Assembly: GCF_008520265.1 (NCBI RefSeq)
Contig: NZ_VIQM01000054.1
Coordinates: forward strand, 124,001-188,000
Source: Sphingobacterium cavernae
GTDB lineage: Bacteria > Bacteroidota > Bacteroidia > Sphingobacteriales > Sphingobacteriaceae
DNA: 64,000 nt
Reading direction: 5' to 3'
Shown here: positions 1 through 9,975 of the stretch, one piece after another
Layout: each line of letters opens with the position of its first letter
Numbering within the stretch: position 1 is the first letter of the stretch
Translations under genes and position numbers: made by a program
Notes under the pieces: generated by a model
Told to the model about the DNA's origin: nothing
Seen by the model: the letters and a program-made list of their open reading frames with translations, nothing else
Databases searched by the model: none

Positions 1-1
1 A

Positions 2-409
2 GTGGTCACATCTGCATTAAACGTTACTTTCGAATTAATAAAACATACCAATGTAGAGGTTATCCAATTGGGAGGGACGGTCAGACATACTTCATCGTCA
101 GTGACTGGACAATATGCGATGCATACATTGGAACAGTTTTTTTGTTCCAAATTATTTTTAGGTGTGGATGGTATTGATTTGGAATATGGGATTTCGACGA
201 CAAGTGCGCAAGAAGCTTTATTGAATCAAAAAATGATAGCCGTGGCGCAACAAGTAATTGTGCTAGCTGATTCAAGCAAATTCAGCCGAAAAAGCTTTGG
301 TAAGATTGCAGATTTTTCTAATATCGATGTGATAATTAGTAATGAGATTCCCCCATCTTTTCAAGAATTATTTGACTCTTTAGGAATACAAACAATTGTT
401 GCTAAATAA
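2..409 (+). CDS. DeoR/GlpR-family transcriptional regulator, C-terminal part (partial)
   Basis: Only the last 135 codons are present; the gene starts upstream of the window. What remains looks like the DeoR sensor domain, which binds phosphorylated sugars or related metabolites: a conserved QLGGTVR segment, then FLGVDGID, and the ADSSKF-(S/R)KSFG stretch typical of the end of DeoRC domains. The N-terminal helix-turn-helix would lie in the missing part. The stop is TAA at 407-409. The next gene starts 45 bp downstream on the same strand, so co-transcription is possible but not shown. The effector and target genes cannot be told from this fragment. Confidence 0.85.
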   Translation: MVTSALNVTFELIKHTNVEVIQLGGTVRHTSSSVTGQYAMHTLEQFFCSKLFLGVDGIDLEYGISTTSAQEALLNQKMIAVAQQVIVLADSSKFSRKSFGKIADFSNIDVIISNEIPPSFQELFDSLGIQTIVAK

Positions 410-454
410 TATATAGCGTAAACAAATGCAAAAACTTATTGTTATAACTATCGT

Positions 455-2239
455 ATGACAATAAGTGCATTATACCGAAATATTCTTCCGTTTGTTAAAC
501 CATACAAACACCTTATTTTTCTAACTTTAGGATTGACAGTGGTCGGATCTTTTGCTGCTCAGATCAATGCCTTTGTATTAAAATTCACTGTAGACAAAAT
601 TAGTGATCTTCTCGTCTCACAAACACCATTGCGCGAGGGGATGCATATTATAGGTATCATTTCGATCATTCTTCTAGGGAAGGAAATAATCTATTCATTG
701 GTGCAATTTGGTCAAAAATTCTATGGCGAAAAATTGAAAATAATGATAGCGCGTGATATTTCACAAACTATAGTTGAAAAAATATTGACCTATAGAATGG
801 CGTTTTACACGGCAGAAAATAATGAGTCTGGAAAATTGCAAACACGGATTGACGCTGGAATTAGTTCTCTAACACGTTTGGTTCAGAATTTCTTTATAGA
901 TATTCTACCGTTATTTACAACGGCAATTGTGGCATTGGTTTTTATGTTTCTTGCAAACTTCTATGTAGGATTGATCGGGTTGATTACAGTGCCTATTTAT
1001 TTCTATATTTCACAATTGCAAGCTTCAAAACTTTCGGGATTTCGAAGAAATATGCGTTTCTATAGAGAAAATAAAAGCAATCAAATCATAAATCTTATCG
1101 ATTCTATTACGGTTATTAAGTCATTTGTACGTGAAGGTGAAGAGGCGAAGCGTCACCAAAAAATCCAGTATGACATGACCGAAAATCAAATGTCTACGCG
1201 TAAAACAAGTTATATTTTCGACAGTTTCAAAAGCTTTATTGAGCAGATAGGTATTGTTTTAGTTATCATTCTTACGGCATATTTTGTTCTTAATGAGCAA
1301 ATGACTTTAGGTGCTATTATGTTTCATATTATGTTGTTTAATAATGTTTCTGCACCAATTCGTCAATTGCATCGTATCTACGATGAGGTAAATGATGCGT
1401 TAATTTATTCCGAAAGCTTTTTTGATATTTTAAAAGCAGATGATCAAAAAGAATTATCAGGAAACTATCGTCCAACAAAAATTGTCGGGGCTATCGAAAT
1501 GCGAAACGTGAATTTTGACTATCCAAATGGAACTTCAGCATTACATAATGTGTCGATGCGTATAGAACCAAATCAAATAACTGCTTTGGTAGGTCTTAGC
1601 GGTGCCGGAAAAAGTACAGTTATTAATGTATTAGACAAATTTTATTACCCTTCCTCAGGCGCTATTTTCTTGGATGGAGTAGAATTAAGAGAATACGATA
1701 CGAAGTTTTTGAGAGACAATATTGGATTGGTCTTACAAAAGAATCATATTTTTAAAGGATCTATAGCAGATAATATCCGTTATGGAAAGATTTCAGCGTC
1801 ACTTGAAGAAGTTGTTGAAGCAGCGAAAAAAGCATATATACACGAGCAGATCCTAGAATTGCCAAAAGGCTATGATTCTGAAGCGCATTTATTGTCTGGA
1901 GGTCAGCAACAGCGAATTGCAATAGCGCGAATGTTTCTAAAAAATCCTCCAATAATATTTTTGGACGAACCAACAGCGAATTTGGATGCAATCGCAACCG
2001 AACAAATAAAAAATAGTTTGGATGCTATCAAAGTCGGTAGAACTGTGGTTATAGTTTCGCATTCTATATCTCAAATTATAGATGCTTCGCACATTATTGT
2101 CATGGAAAAGGGTAGGGTGGTTGAAGATGGCACACACGAAGATTTGTATGATCAAAAAGGAACTTACCATCGCATATTTTCGGCTATGGCCAATAGTTTG
2201 AATATTGATAAGATCACAAAAAGTATGCAAGATAATTAG
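455..2239 (+). CDS. ABC transporter, fused permease and ATP-binding protein (MsbA/exporter type)
   Basis: A 594-residue half-transporter of the type that works as a homodimer in the inner membrane and exports lipids, drugs or peptides. About 300 N-terminal residues are hydrophobic (exporter-type transmembrane domain). The nucleotide-binding domain follows, with Walker A GLSGAGKST near residue 382, Q-loop LVLQKNH near 427, signature LSGGQQQR near 480, Walker B IIFLDEP near 500 and H-loop VSHS near 535, so all ATPase motifs look intact. It overlaps the convergent DUF4126 gene by 4 bp at its 3' end. The substrate cannot be inferred. Confidence 0.93.
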   Translation: MTISALYRNILPFVKPYKHLIFLTLGLTVVGSFAAQINAFVLKFTVDKISDLLVSQTPLREGMHIIGIISIILLGKEIIYSLVQFGQKFYGEKLKIMIARDISQTIVEKILTYRMAFYTAENNESGKLQTRIDAGISSLTRLVQNFFIDILPLFTTAIVALVFMFLANFYVGLIGLITVPIYFYISQLQASKLSGFRRNMRFYRENKSNQIINLIDSITVIKSFVREGEEAKRHQKIQYDMTENQMSTRKTSYIFDSFKSFIEQIGIVLVIILTAYFVLNEQMTLGAIMFHIMLFNNVSAPIRQLHRIYDEVNDALIYSESFFDILKADDQKELSGNYRPTKIVGAIEMRNVNFDYPNGTSALHNVSMRIEPNQITALVGLSGAGKSTVINVLDKFYYPSSGAIFLDGVELREYDTKFLRDNIGLVLQKNHIFKGSIADNIRYGKISASLEEVVEAAKKAYIHEQILELPKGYDSEAHLLSGGQQQRIAIARMFLKNPPIIFLDEPTANLDAIATEQIKNSLDAIKVGRTVVIVSHSISQIIDASHIIVMEKGRVVEDGTHEDLYDQKGTYHRIFSAMANSLNIDKITKSMQDN

Positions 2240-2832
2240 GATTCGGATTTCAAGTCTTTTACGAAAATCTTACTCCACATTCGTTTACCAAATCGTATAA
2301 AATAATACATTAAAATTACGGTGAATAGTAGTGCTAATAGGGGTAGAAATATAGCTAAAACACTCATTACTGTTGCACCTGTATTTTCAACAGTGGACAC
2401 TACAGAATTGCCTAATCCACCTGTTGTGGATGTCGATGCCACTCTGAATGCCGATAGTGCGGAACTAATTGTGGCGGCTGTACCTCCTCCAGCTATTATC
2501 CCTAATCCCCATTTTAGTATGTCGTTGGATTCAGTAAATTGGGATGAAAACAATAACGTGCCAGCGATAGCGGAGAGTGGTATCGCTATAGAATCTAATA
2601 AATTGTCAATAAAAGGAATATAATAAGCTAATACTTCGAAAACCATTGCACTACCGAGTAAAATCAATGCTGGTAACGATGCTAACCAATTCCAATTTTC
2701 TTGTAGTGGAATCCATTGGAAATACGAAGCCAAACTGACGAAGAATAGCGGCAGGAAGACGCGAAAGCCCGTAGCCGCAGCTAAACCTATACCGATAAAT
2801 AGACTAAGTATGTAAGGTCCAATTTGTTCCAT
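2236..2832 (-). CDS. DUF4126 domain-containing membrane protein
   Basis: A 198-residue protein with a hydrophobic N-terminus (LSLFIGIGLAAATGFRVFLP), several further hydrophobic helices and a basic cytoplasmic-looking C-terminus (GKRMWSKIF). The glycine/alanine-rich central segment (GIIAGGGTAATISS) and the overall pattern match DUF4126 integral membrane proteins, whose function is not known. It is convergent with the ABC transporter gene and overlaps its stop region by 4 bp, leaving no room for a separate terminator between them. Confidence 0.8.
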   Translation of the reverse strand: MEQIGPYILSLFIGIGLAAATGFRVFLPLFFVSLASYFQWIPLQENWNWLASLPALILLGSAMVFEVLAYYIPFIDNLLDSIAIPLSAIAGTLLFSSQFTESNDILKWGLGIIAGGGTAATISSALSAFRVASTSTTGGLGNSVVSTVENTGATVMSVLAIFLPLLALLFTVILMYYFIRFGKRMWSKIFVKDLKSES

Positions 2833-2875
2833 CCGAATTCTATTTTTAATTAAATGTACTATTCTAGAGGAAATA

Positions 2876-2909
2876 AAATAAAAAGAGTGAAAGACATATC
2901 TCTCACTCT
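2876..2909 (-). terminator. Rho-independent terminator of the FadL-like gene
   Basis: On the minus strand the 7-bp arms AGAGTGA and TCACTCT enclose a 12-base loop and are followed by TTTTATTTT, 24 bp beyond the stop codon of the outer membrane protein gene. Confidence 0.7.
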
Positions 2910-2932
2910 CTTACAACAGTATATTTTTTAAT

Positions 2933-4492
2933 CTAAAATTTAGCGCCGATTGTTAAGACAGCATTTGTGCGTTGATGTTTTAAATCTGCAATAGGTTCGT
3001 AACTACCTCTGTCGTACCAAAAGTCACTTAATACATAAGGTGCGACACTGTATGTGTTAACTTGATGTACTAACGCAAAATCCATGTATAAGCTACTGGT
3101 TAATTTCACACCTAGACCAATACTTCCATTCACATTTGACTCTTCAGCATATTTATAAGGATTGCCGAAGTAATTGAATCCTGCTCGTCCACTCAGAATA
3201 TTATTAATTAAGTATTCGCCACCTATACGTACATTTGCTGCACCTTTTAACACATCTTTGATATCATTATTAATGCCATTAAAAGAATTAAATCTCGATG
3301 GATTAGCATATCTCGCTGTATTATAAGTCAAATATTCCATCTCTGCACTAATCATTCCTCTACCGAAAAACTTTGTAGCACCAAGAGCAAATTTCCAAGG
3401 TGTAGTAATGTTATAGTCTTGATCACTGGAATAAAGATCTGATTCGTACTTATGAAAGTAATCGTTTGAATTTAAATCAGGGAAAAAGTTAACATCAGTG
3501 AAAGCATTAGTTGTCTCCGAAATGGACAGCCAAGTTGGGGTAGTGATTGTCAAACCAATATTCCAATCTGTAGTTGGTTTATAAATCATTCCCAATTTAA
3601 AATCTACTCCTGATCCTTCATTGATTTGCGAGTAATCATCCAAAAGTTGGTAACTTTTATCCCCAAATTTGATATAGTCTGGATGTGTAGGGTCTGCAAA
3701 ATCGGAGTTAGGGTTATCTTTGGCTACATCTATGGCTAATTTTGTTAGTCCATTTTCTTCAAAAATTTTACTTTTTTCATATTTAAAGAACGAAAGACCC
3801 AAAGTAGCACCTATATAAAATTTGTTATTATAATTTCCTCCAAAAGCAATAGCAGAATTACTATGTGAACCTTTTGTCAACACATCATTTAATTGATCTT
3901 TGTCATAACCTTCTTCTGCTAAGGGAAAATATCGACCTGATGGCGATGCAAAATTTTCTACCAAATAAGAATTATAAAAGTCATCTCTGAAGCCATTATC
4001 ATCATGCATCAAATCGGCTAAATTATTGACGTAAGAAGTTTCATTATTTACACCGCTATAAACTAATGAATTATTAAAATTTTGCTTTTTATTATAGCTA
4101 AGCCCCATGTTAAAATTCTGCCAGCCAGAATAACCAGCAATTTGATTTCGATTGGGAAAATTAAAAACAATACCTGCTTGTGTCACGCCGAAATTTCCTT
4201 TATTACTCTTTGAATCCGTGCCAAGAAAATTTGTTTTGTTCGAGTTTTGCAAATAATCAAACGTAATAGATATATCTGATTGACTAAAAAAGCCAAGTCC
4301 TGCTGGGTTTCCATTGATAGCTGTAACGTCACCACCTAGAGAAGTTTGTACATTCCCCATACCCTTTATACGCGCCGAGGCTGGATTGTCATCTTTAGAA
4401 AATGTTACCACATCGTCTACTGATTGTGCTTGTGCATATCCCCAGAAGGCACTTGAAACAAAAACAGAAAGTATAATTTTTTTAATATTCAT
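2933..4492 (-). CDS. Outer membrane protein, OmpP1/FadL/TodX-like
   Basis: A 519-residue protein with a signal peptide (cleavage probably after GYAQAQ) and a long stretch of alternating polar and aromatic residues expected of an outer-membrane beta-barrel. The N-terminal part (ARIKGMGNVQTSLGGD, then NPAGLGFFSQSD) resembles the hatch region of Bacteroidota FadL/OmpP1-like proteins, which take up hydrophobic compounds. It ends in a phenylalanine (TIGAKF), as expected for barrel assembly. It lies 67 bp downstream of the low-complexity lipoprotein gene. The substrate is unknown, and the family assignment rests on motif memory. Confidence 0.75.
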   Translation of the reverse strand: MNIKKIILSVFVSSAFWGYAQAQSVDDVVTFSKDDNPASARIKGMGNVQTSLGGDVTAINGNPAGLGFFSQSDISITFDYLQNSNKTNFLGTDSKSNKGNFGVTQAGIVFNFPNRNQIAGYSGWQNFNMGLSYNKKQNFNNSLVYSGVNNETSYVNNLADLMHDDNGFRDDFYNSYLVENFASPSGRYFPLAEEGYDKDQLNDVLTKGSHSNSAIAFGGNYNNKFYIGATLGLSFFKYEKSKIFEENGLTKLAIDVAKDNPNSDFADPTHPDYIKFGDKSYQLLDDYSQINEGSGVDFKLGMIYKPTTDWNIGLTITTPTWLSISETTNAFTDVNFFPDLNSNDYFHKYESDLYSSDQDYNITTPWKFALGATKFFGRGMISAEMEYLTYNTARYANPSRFNSFNGINNDIKDVLKGAANVRIGGEYLINNILSGRAGFNYFGNPYKYAEESNVNGSIGLGVKLTSSLYMDFALVHQVNTYSVAPYVLSDFWYDRGSYEPIADLKHQRTNAVLTIGAKF

Positions 4493-4520
4493 AAATATAT
4501 AGTCAAAACTTTATAGAAAT

Positions 4521-4540
4521 GCCAGTCTTTTTAGACTGGC
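4521..4540 (-). terminator. Hairpin downstream of the low-complexity lipoprotein gene
   Basis: Perfect 7-bp arms GCCAGTC/GACTGGC around a 6-base loop lie 19 bp after the stop. The T-tract on the minus strand is weak (ATTTCTAT), so it may be a leaky terminator between this gene and the FadL-like gene. Confidence 0.5.
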
Positions 4541-4559
4541 AAATATGTGTAAATACCTA

Positions 4560-5831
4560 TTATCTTCTTGACGAACGCGAACTTGAGCCTGATGAGCTTG
4601 AGCTCGAACCTGAGCTTCTTGATGATGAGCCTGAACTACTTCCCATCGATGAAGAAGAACCTCTTGATGAAGAACTGCCAACAGACGAAGATGACGATGA
4701 GCTTCTACTGCTACTAGAAGAAGAACTTGGAGGAGTATATGATGATCCTCTGCTATTACCATTCGATGAAGAGCTAGAGCTAGGTCTTACGCTTCTGTCA
4801 GTTGTTGTTGATCTAGTGCTAGGCTGTGTTGTACTAGGGCGTACAGATCTCTCTGGAGAAGTAGTTGTTCTGCCTTGTGATCTTGAAGATGTACCTCTTT
4901 CAGTAGTATTAGTCCCACGATTGATAATTCCTCTGTTTTCGCTAGCATTAGTCGATCTATCAGATACACTACGTGATGAAGTTCCTCTTTGTACAGTACC
5001 TCTATTATTTGTATTATTAGTTCTATCGGATACGCTTCGTGAAGAAGTACCACGAGTTGTACCCTCATTATTTCTTGAAGAAACTCTGGAACCTGTAACA
5101 ATTCTACCACTATTATCTCTACTTACACTGCGCGATACAGAATTATTTGTTCTGCGGTCTGTCGATCTGCTGCTGGAGCGTGAGTCGTATAGTCCACGAT
5201 TAGTAGAACGTACGGATGCATATGTAGAACGTGAAGTGTATCCACTACCTATACCTCCTCCATAGCCATAGCCGTAGTATGGGTGTCCCCATGCATTGTA
5301 GTAGGAGTTATGCCCCCAAAACGAACCATATCCAAAAGGATGTCCCCAACCGTAGCCGTATGAGTAATATGGATTACCCCAACCCCAATTATATCCAAAG
5401 TGAGAATACGGATAACCCCAGCCAAAACCCATTGACCAGCGAGAACCCCAACCCCAATTAGACCATCCTAATCCAAAGCCTCCATAACCTAAATTATACC
5501 CGTACCACGGATCAAAGAAAGGATCGTAATAAGAAAATCCAGGAGATGAATAATAAAATCTATTAATACGATTTGCATATTCTAAGTCACTATAATCATC
5601 CTCGTAATATTCTTCATCAGAGTATTCGTCTGCATAATAATCGTTATTTTGCTGTGCATATTGTTCGTCCGTATAATAATAATCCGGACTTTGATACGGC
5701 TGATCAACATTCGCTTGGCGATTGTTGTACATGTCGTCCTTGTAAGCGATTTGCTTACTTGTCGAACAAGAACTAATAGCCACAGCTATCGTTAATGCCA
5801 AACTACCAAATACTAATCTATTCGTTTTCAT
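4560..5831 (-). CDS. Low-complexity surface lipoprotein (Tyr/Gly/Trp-rich and Ser/Arg-rich)
   Basis: A 423-residue predicted lipoprotein: the signal peptide ends in the lipobox ISSC, with the lipidated cysteine at residue 22. Three compositional zones follow. Residues about 45-90 are rich in Tyr, Asp and Glu. About 95-205 are rich in Gly, Tyr, Trp and Phe, in short GWG/YGYG-like repeats with HPYYGYG. About 210-423 are rich in Ser, Arg and Thr, with repeated SSRSVSDR and RGTSSR units and a nearly pure serine tail. No catalytic domain is visible. Proteins of this type occur in Bacteroidota next to envelope genes but have no assigned role. The long open frame on the opposite strand is an artefact of the repetitive serine codons. 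Confidence 0.8.
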   Translation of the reverse strand: MKTNRLVFGSLALTIAVAISSCSTSKQIAYKDDMYNNRQANVDQPYQSPDYYYTDEQYAQQNNDYYADEYSDEEYYEDDYSDLEYANRINRFYYSSPGFSYYDPFFDPWYGYNLGYGGFGLGWSNWGWGSRWSMGFGWGYPYSHFGYNWGWGNPYYSYGYGWGHPFGYGSFWGHNSYYNAWGHPYYGYGYGGGIGSGYTSRSTYASVRSTNRGLYDSRSSSRSTDRRTNNSVSRSVSRDNSGRIVTGSRVSSRNNEGTTRGTSSRSVSDRTNNTNNRGTVQRGTSSRSVSDRSTNASENRGIINRGTNTTERGTSSRSQGRTTTSPERSVRPSTTQPSTRSTTTDRSVRPSSSSSSNGNSRGSSYTPPSSSSSSSRSSSSSSSVGSSSSRGSSSSMGSSSGSSSRSSGSSSSSSGSSSRSSRR

Positions 5832-6002
5832 AATATCTTTCTCGCTAGTTGTTGTAGATAATCAACGTCTTTTTATTATCTTAGACGCGAATTTTAGCAA
5901 AGGTTTAATACCCTTAATCAAAAATATAAATAAATTTTTACAGCACGAGAATATATACTTTTTTAACATATATTTTCTGATTATAAGTCATAGTATAAGC
6001 AA

Positions 6003-7475
6003 ATGAGTAAAGGAATAACAAGTCGTAGTGAAGATTATTCACAATGGTATAATGATCTGGTTATCAAGGCGGATTTGGCAGAGTATTCTGCGGTGAGAGG
6101 TTGTATGGTGATCAAACCTTATGGTTATGCTATTTGGGAGCGTATGCAAGCTATTTTGGATAAGCGTTTCAAAGAAACAGGACATAGTAATGCGTATTTT
6201 CCTTTGTTTATTCCCAAGTCATTTTTCTCCAAAGAAGCTTCTCATGTTGAAGGTTTTGCGACGGAATGTGCAGTGGTAACACACTACCGCCTTAAAAATG
6301 ATGGTAACGGTAATATCATTGTTGACGAAGATGCAAAATTAGAAGAAGAACTTATTGTTCGTCCGACTTCCGAGACAATCATTTGGAATACATACAGAGG
6401 ATGGATAGAATCATATAGAGATTTACCTATTTTGGTCAACCAATGGGCGAATGTGGTGCGTTGGGAAATGCGTACTCGTTTATTTTTACGTACGGCGGAA
6501 TTTTTATGGCAAGAAGGACATACAGCGCATGCTACTTCGGAAGAAGCAGTCGCTGAAGCACAACAAATGTTGGATGTGTATTCGGAGTTTGCGGAGAAAA
6601 CATTAGCTGTTCCAGTTATTCGTGGTCGTAAAACAGAATCAGAACGCTTCGCGGGTGCTCTTGACACTTATACTATCGAGGCATTGATGCAGGATGGTAA
6701 AGCATTGCAAGCTGGTACGTCACATTTCTTAGGTCAAAACTTCGCGAAAGCATTTGATGTGAAATTTACATCAAAAGAAGGTAAGCAAGAGTACGTATGG
6801 GCAACTTCATGGGGTGTATCTACACGATTGATGGGTGCATTGATTATGGCGCACTCAGACGATCAAGGTTTAGTTTTACCTCCAAAATTAGCTCCGATAC
6901 AAGTTGTAATCGTTCCAATTTTCAAAACTGAAGAAGAAAAAGCGAATATCGATGCTTTCGTACATAAATTGAATGCAGAATTAAAAGGACAAGATATCTC
7001 AGTGAAATATGACGATCGTGATACGCAGCGTCCAGGCTTCAAATTTGCAGAATGGGAATTGAAAGGTGTGCCTTTGCGCGTTGCAATTGGTTCGCGTGAT
7101 ATGCAAAATGGTACGGTGGAGTTAGCACGTCGTGATACACAAACAAAAGAAACGGTTTCTCAAGAAGGTTTGGGTAGCCATATTGTGGCATTATTGGATG
7201 AAATCCAAGAGAATATTTTCCAAAAAGCATTGAATTTCCGTGATTCACATATTACTGAAGTAAACTCATACGAAGAGTTTAAAGAGGTATTGGAAAATAA
7301 AGGTGGTTTTGTGTCTTGTCACTGGGATGGTACGCCAGAAACAGAGAAGCGTGTGAAAGAAGAAACAAAAGCAACTTCACGTTGTATTCCATTGGATTTT
7401 CAAGAAGAAGATGGCGTATGTATTTTCACTGGAAAACCTTCCAAAGGAAGAGTGTTATTTGCAAAAGCATATTAA
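6003..7475 (+). CDS. proS: Prolyl-tRNA synthetase (archaeal/eukaryote-like type)
   Basis: A 490-residue class II aminoacyl-tRNA synthetase that charges tRNA-Pro. Motif 2 is visible as [20 protein letters not shown] near residue 155, preceded by RPTSETIIW. An anticodon-binding domain (from [10 protein letters not shown] near 300) and a C-terminal extension follow. The length and lack of an inserted editing domain fit the short ProS form common in Bacteroidota rather than the about 570-residue bacterial form. It is monocistronic, with a terminator 53 bp after the stop. Confidence 0.96.
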   Translation: MSKGITSRSEDYSQWYNDLVIKADLAEYSAVRGCMVIKPYGYAIWERMQAILDKRFKETGHSNAYFPLFIPKSFFSKEASHVEGFATECAVVTHYRLKNDGNGNIIVDEDAKLEEELIVRPTSETIIWNTYRGWIESYRDLPILVNQWANVVRWEMRTRLFLRTAEFLWQEGHTAHATSEEAVAEAQQMLDVYSEFAEKTLAVPVIRGRKTESERFAGALDTYTIEALMQDGKALQAGTSHFLGQNFAKAFDVKFTSKEGKQEYVWATSWGVSTRLMGALIMAHSDDQGLVLPPKLAPIQVVIVPIFKTEEEKANIDAFVHKLNAELKGQDISVKYDDRDTQRPGFKFAEWELKGVPLRVAIGSRDMQNGTVELARRDTQTKETVSQEGLGSHIVALLDEIQENIFQKALNFRDSHITEVNSYEEFKEVLENKGGFVSCHWDGTPETEKRVKEETKATSRCIPLDFQEEDGVCIFTGKPSKGRVLFAKAY

Positions 7476-7527
7476 TTTTTATTAAGTAAAAATTAGAATA
7501 TAAAAATTCAAAATTTTACTAGGCGAG

Positions 7528-7560
7528 AGAGCAAAGATTAATTTCTTTGCTCTTTTTGTT
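7528..7560 (+). terminator. Rho-independent terminator of proS
   Basis: 9-bp arms AGAGCAAAG and CTTTGCTCT with an 8-base loop, followed by TTTTGTTT. Confidence 0.85.
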
Positions 7561-7572
7561 TAAATTAGCTAG

Positions 7573-8346
7573 ATGAGAATATTGATTTTGGGCTGTGGTT
7601 GGTTAGGAGAAGAGGTAGCGAAATATTATACAGAAAAAGGTTGGGAAGTATATGTTACTTGTACATCTGCTGAAAAGAAAGAATATCTTACTTCATTAGG
7701 TTTAGATGTTGCGATTGTGAATTTCGATGAACAGGTTTCTATTTCTGAATTCCTAACTAACTTTGATTATATATTAAACAGTGTTCCTGCTAGTTCTAAG
7801 AATTCTGTCGAAGAAATATCTAATCGTTTTGAACATGTTCGACAATACCTCGCTAACCTAAAATTTCGAAAGCAAATATATTTGAGTTCAATAGGAATTT
7901 ATCCTGATAGGGATGGGATTTTCAATGAAGATTGTAAAGAAGATTTGAATGATCGCTTATTAGTCGCAGAGCAAAAGGTAGAGTTGACAAATTCACATAT
8001 TTATCGCCTAGGTGGGTTATTTGGTAAAAATAGAATCTTTGCTAAGTATTTTGCGAACCGTAACTGTGCGACAGGCGATCAACCCGCGAATTTTATTCAC
8101 GTAGATGATGTAGTGACGTTAATCACAAAGGGATTTGAATCAGATTTGCATCATCCAATTTATAACCTCGTGGCTCCAGAACATCCTTCTAAAAAAGAAG
8201 TTATTTTAGCATCCGCTAAAAAATATGGATTTGACTTACCCTTATCATTCAATTCTGAGAATTCATTTCAAAAAATAGTTGATGGTAGTCTTATTATTAA
8301 GGAATTAAAATATAGTTTTAAGCATCAATCACCGTTAAATTTTTAA
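7573..8346 (+). CDS. NAD(P)-binding Rossmann protein, SDR/epimerase-like (YeeZ type)
   Basis: A 257-residue protein beginning with a Rossmann dinucleotide-binding motif (LILGCGWLGEEVA, residues 4-16). It has later features of extended short-chain dehydrogenases: a YLSSIGIYPD segment near residue 100 and an FIHVDDVV segment near 175. No clear YxxxK catalytic pair is apparent, so it may be an atypical member. It is the first of four closely spaced plus-strand genes (gaps of 9, 1 and 8 bp), probably one operon. The substrate is unknown. Confidence 0.75.
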   Translation: MRILILGCGWLGEEVAKYYTEKGWEVYVTCTSAEKKEYLTSLGLDVAIVNFDEQVSISEFLTNFDYILNSVPASSKNSVEEISNRFEHVRQYLANLKFRKQIYLSSIGIYPDRDGIFNEDCKEDLNDRLLVAEQKVELTNSHIYRLGGLFGKNRIFAKYFANRNCATGDQPANFIHVDDVVTLITKGFESDLHHPIYNLVAPEHPSKKEVILASAKKYGFDLPLSFNSENSFQKIVDGSLIIKELKYSFKHQSPLNF

Positions 8347-8355
8347 CTTAATAAT

Positions 8356-9183
8356 ATGGCAAAAGAATATCATATCGTTTGTGGAGAAAATTCATCAAAT
8401 AATTTAATGATTAGCGATGTTATTGATTTTTCAAATGAGAATATTAAATTAATTACTTTATTAGATACATTAGTATTAGGTCCTTTGTATGATTTAAAGA
8501 CATTAAGAGGAATTAATGAACGTATTAATTGGTTTGAAGAATTTTTTCAAGAAACTGATTTTTATTTTCACAGGGAAATAAATGGCAAAGATATCGCTGT
8601 AAAATTAAGTGAGATAACTTCAGGAGATTCTATCTTTATCTGGTTAGGTGATGACGGTAATGAATACATATGGAAAGCAGCTATATTAAATTTTTTGAAG
8701 GATATAAATATTACTATTTACACAGTCGATTGGCAAAATATTCCTTTTAATAGCCATAAAGGATATAATGTAAAATTGTTTTCATTGTATGTCTGTACAT
8801 CGGAGAACATACAACTTGCAAAACAATATTTTAGATTAATAACTAATAATGAAAAGCTATTTTTTGAAAAAAGTTGGGAGAAGTTTTTAAGAAACAACTC
8901 CAATTTGAGAATTTTAAATAATCAAAACCAGATAGAAGAATCGGATATTACATATTTTGATGAAATATTAATAGCACACTGTATTCCTGATTTTCAGTTT
9001 TCCTTCAAAGTAATTGGATTAACCATGGGTAATATGTATAATGGATATAATTCAAATGGAATAGGAGATTATTTTTTAATAGAAAGATTGAAGCAACTAT
9101 GCTATGATGGTCAGTTGCAAATGCGAAATCAAGAGCATGGTCAGCGAAATGGACATATATTTGAAGTGGCTTTAGCAAAATAA
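8356..9183 (+). CDS. DUF1835 domain-containing protein
   Basis: A 275-residue protein whose start (EYHIVCGENSSNNLM, then LITLLDTLVLGPL) matches the beginning of DUF1835 proteins, a family of unknown function. The C-terminal third (GLTMGNMYNGYNSNGIGDYFL, then LIERLKQL) resembles the DUF3658 partner domain. No catalytic motif is recognised. It lies 9 bp after the Rossmann gene and 1 bp before the next gene, so it is clearly operonic. Confidence 0.65.
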   Translation: MAKEYHIVCGENSSNNLMISDVIDFSNENIKLITLLDTLVLGPLYDLKTLRGINERINWFEEFFQETDFYFHREINGKDIAVKLSEITSGDSIFIWLGDDGNEYIWKAAILNFLKDINITIYTVDWQNIPFNSHKGYNVKLFSLYVCTSENIQLAKQYFRLITNNEKLFFEKSWEKFLRNNSNLRILNNQNQIEESDITYFDEILIAHCIPDFQFSFKVIGLTMGNMYNGYNSNGIGDYFLIERLKQLCYDGQLQMRNQEHGQRNGHIFEVALAK

Positions 9184-9184
9184 A

Positions 9185-9967
9185 ATGTCAGATTTTAATC
9201 TTAAAGAGTTTTTAGATAACAAGGTTGTTGAGTACAATCAACCCAATTTTATAGCGAATGATCCGATTTGTATTCCGCATCTATTTAGTAAGAAGCGGGA
9301 TATAGAGATTATGGGCTTTATCGCATCGATATTAGCTTGGGGACAACGAAAAACCATTATTAATAAGTGTAAAGAGCTGATCGAGCGAATGGGCGGAAGT
9401 CCATATGATTTTATTATGAATCACAAGGAGGAAGATTTGAGATCTTTATTAGGCTTTAAACATCGTACGTTCAATGATACGGATCTGCTTTATTTTGTAG
9501 AATTCTTTCGTTATCACTACAGTCGTTTTGATTCCTTGGAAGAAGCTTTCTTAATAGGGCAGGAGAATGTGAAATCGACTGAAATTTCGATAGAAAAATC
9601 TTTGAATGAATTCAAACTCTATTTCTTTTCTTTACCTGATTTTCCTTTACGAACAAAAAAACATGTGAGTTCTCCTGCTCAAAAGTCTACTTGTAAGCGA
9701 TTAAATATGTTTTTGCGCTGGATGGTTCGCGTAGATAATAAGGGTGTTGATTTTGGAATATGGAATAGAATTGCACCATCACAATTGGTTTGTCCTTGCG
9801 ATGTACATGTGGAGCGTGTGGCACGTAAATTTCATTTAATTTTATCCGAAAAATTACAATGGAAGGCAGCACTAGAATTAACGGATAATTTATTAATTTT
9901 AGATAAAACCGACCCTGTTAAATACGATTTTGCTTTATTTGGATTAGGTGTTGAAAAAGAAATGTAA
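9185..9967 (+). CDS. TIGR02757-family conserved protein
   Basis: A 260-residue protein matching a Bacteroidota/spirochaete family of unknown function: an early NDPICIPHLF and a GFIASILAWGQRKTI helix, then FLRWMVRVDNKGVDFGIW and a late DPVKYDFALFGLGV. The helical layout with WMVR recalls helix-hairpin-helix DNA glycosylase-like folds, but I see no diagnostic catalytic residue, so the activity is unassigned. It follows the DUF1835 gene with 1 bp between them and precedes a small membrane protein gene. Confidence 0.7.
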   Translation: MSDFNLKEFLDNKVVEYNQPNFIANDPICIPHLFSKKRDIEIMGFIASILAWGQRKTIINKCKELIERMGGSPYDFIMNHKEEDLRSLLGFKHRTFNDTDLLYFVEFFRYHYSRFDSLEEAFLIGQENVKSTEISIEKSLNEFKLYFFSLPDFPLRTKKHVSSPAQKSTCKRLNMFLRWMVRVDNKGVDFGIWNRIAPSQLVCPCDVHVERVARKFHLILSEKLQWKAALELTDNLLILDKTDPVKYDFALFGLGVEKEM

Positions 9968-9975
9968 TTGAAATT

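Noticed and set aside
4519..5265. A 248-codon open frame on the plus strand
   Set aside because: It is antisense to the serine/arginine-rich lipoprotein. Its Leu/Glu/Asp-rich composition is what the reverse complement of repetitive serine and arginine codons gives, and it has no signal or domain.
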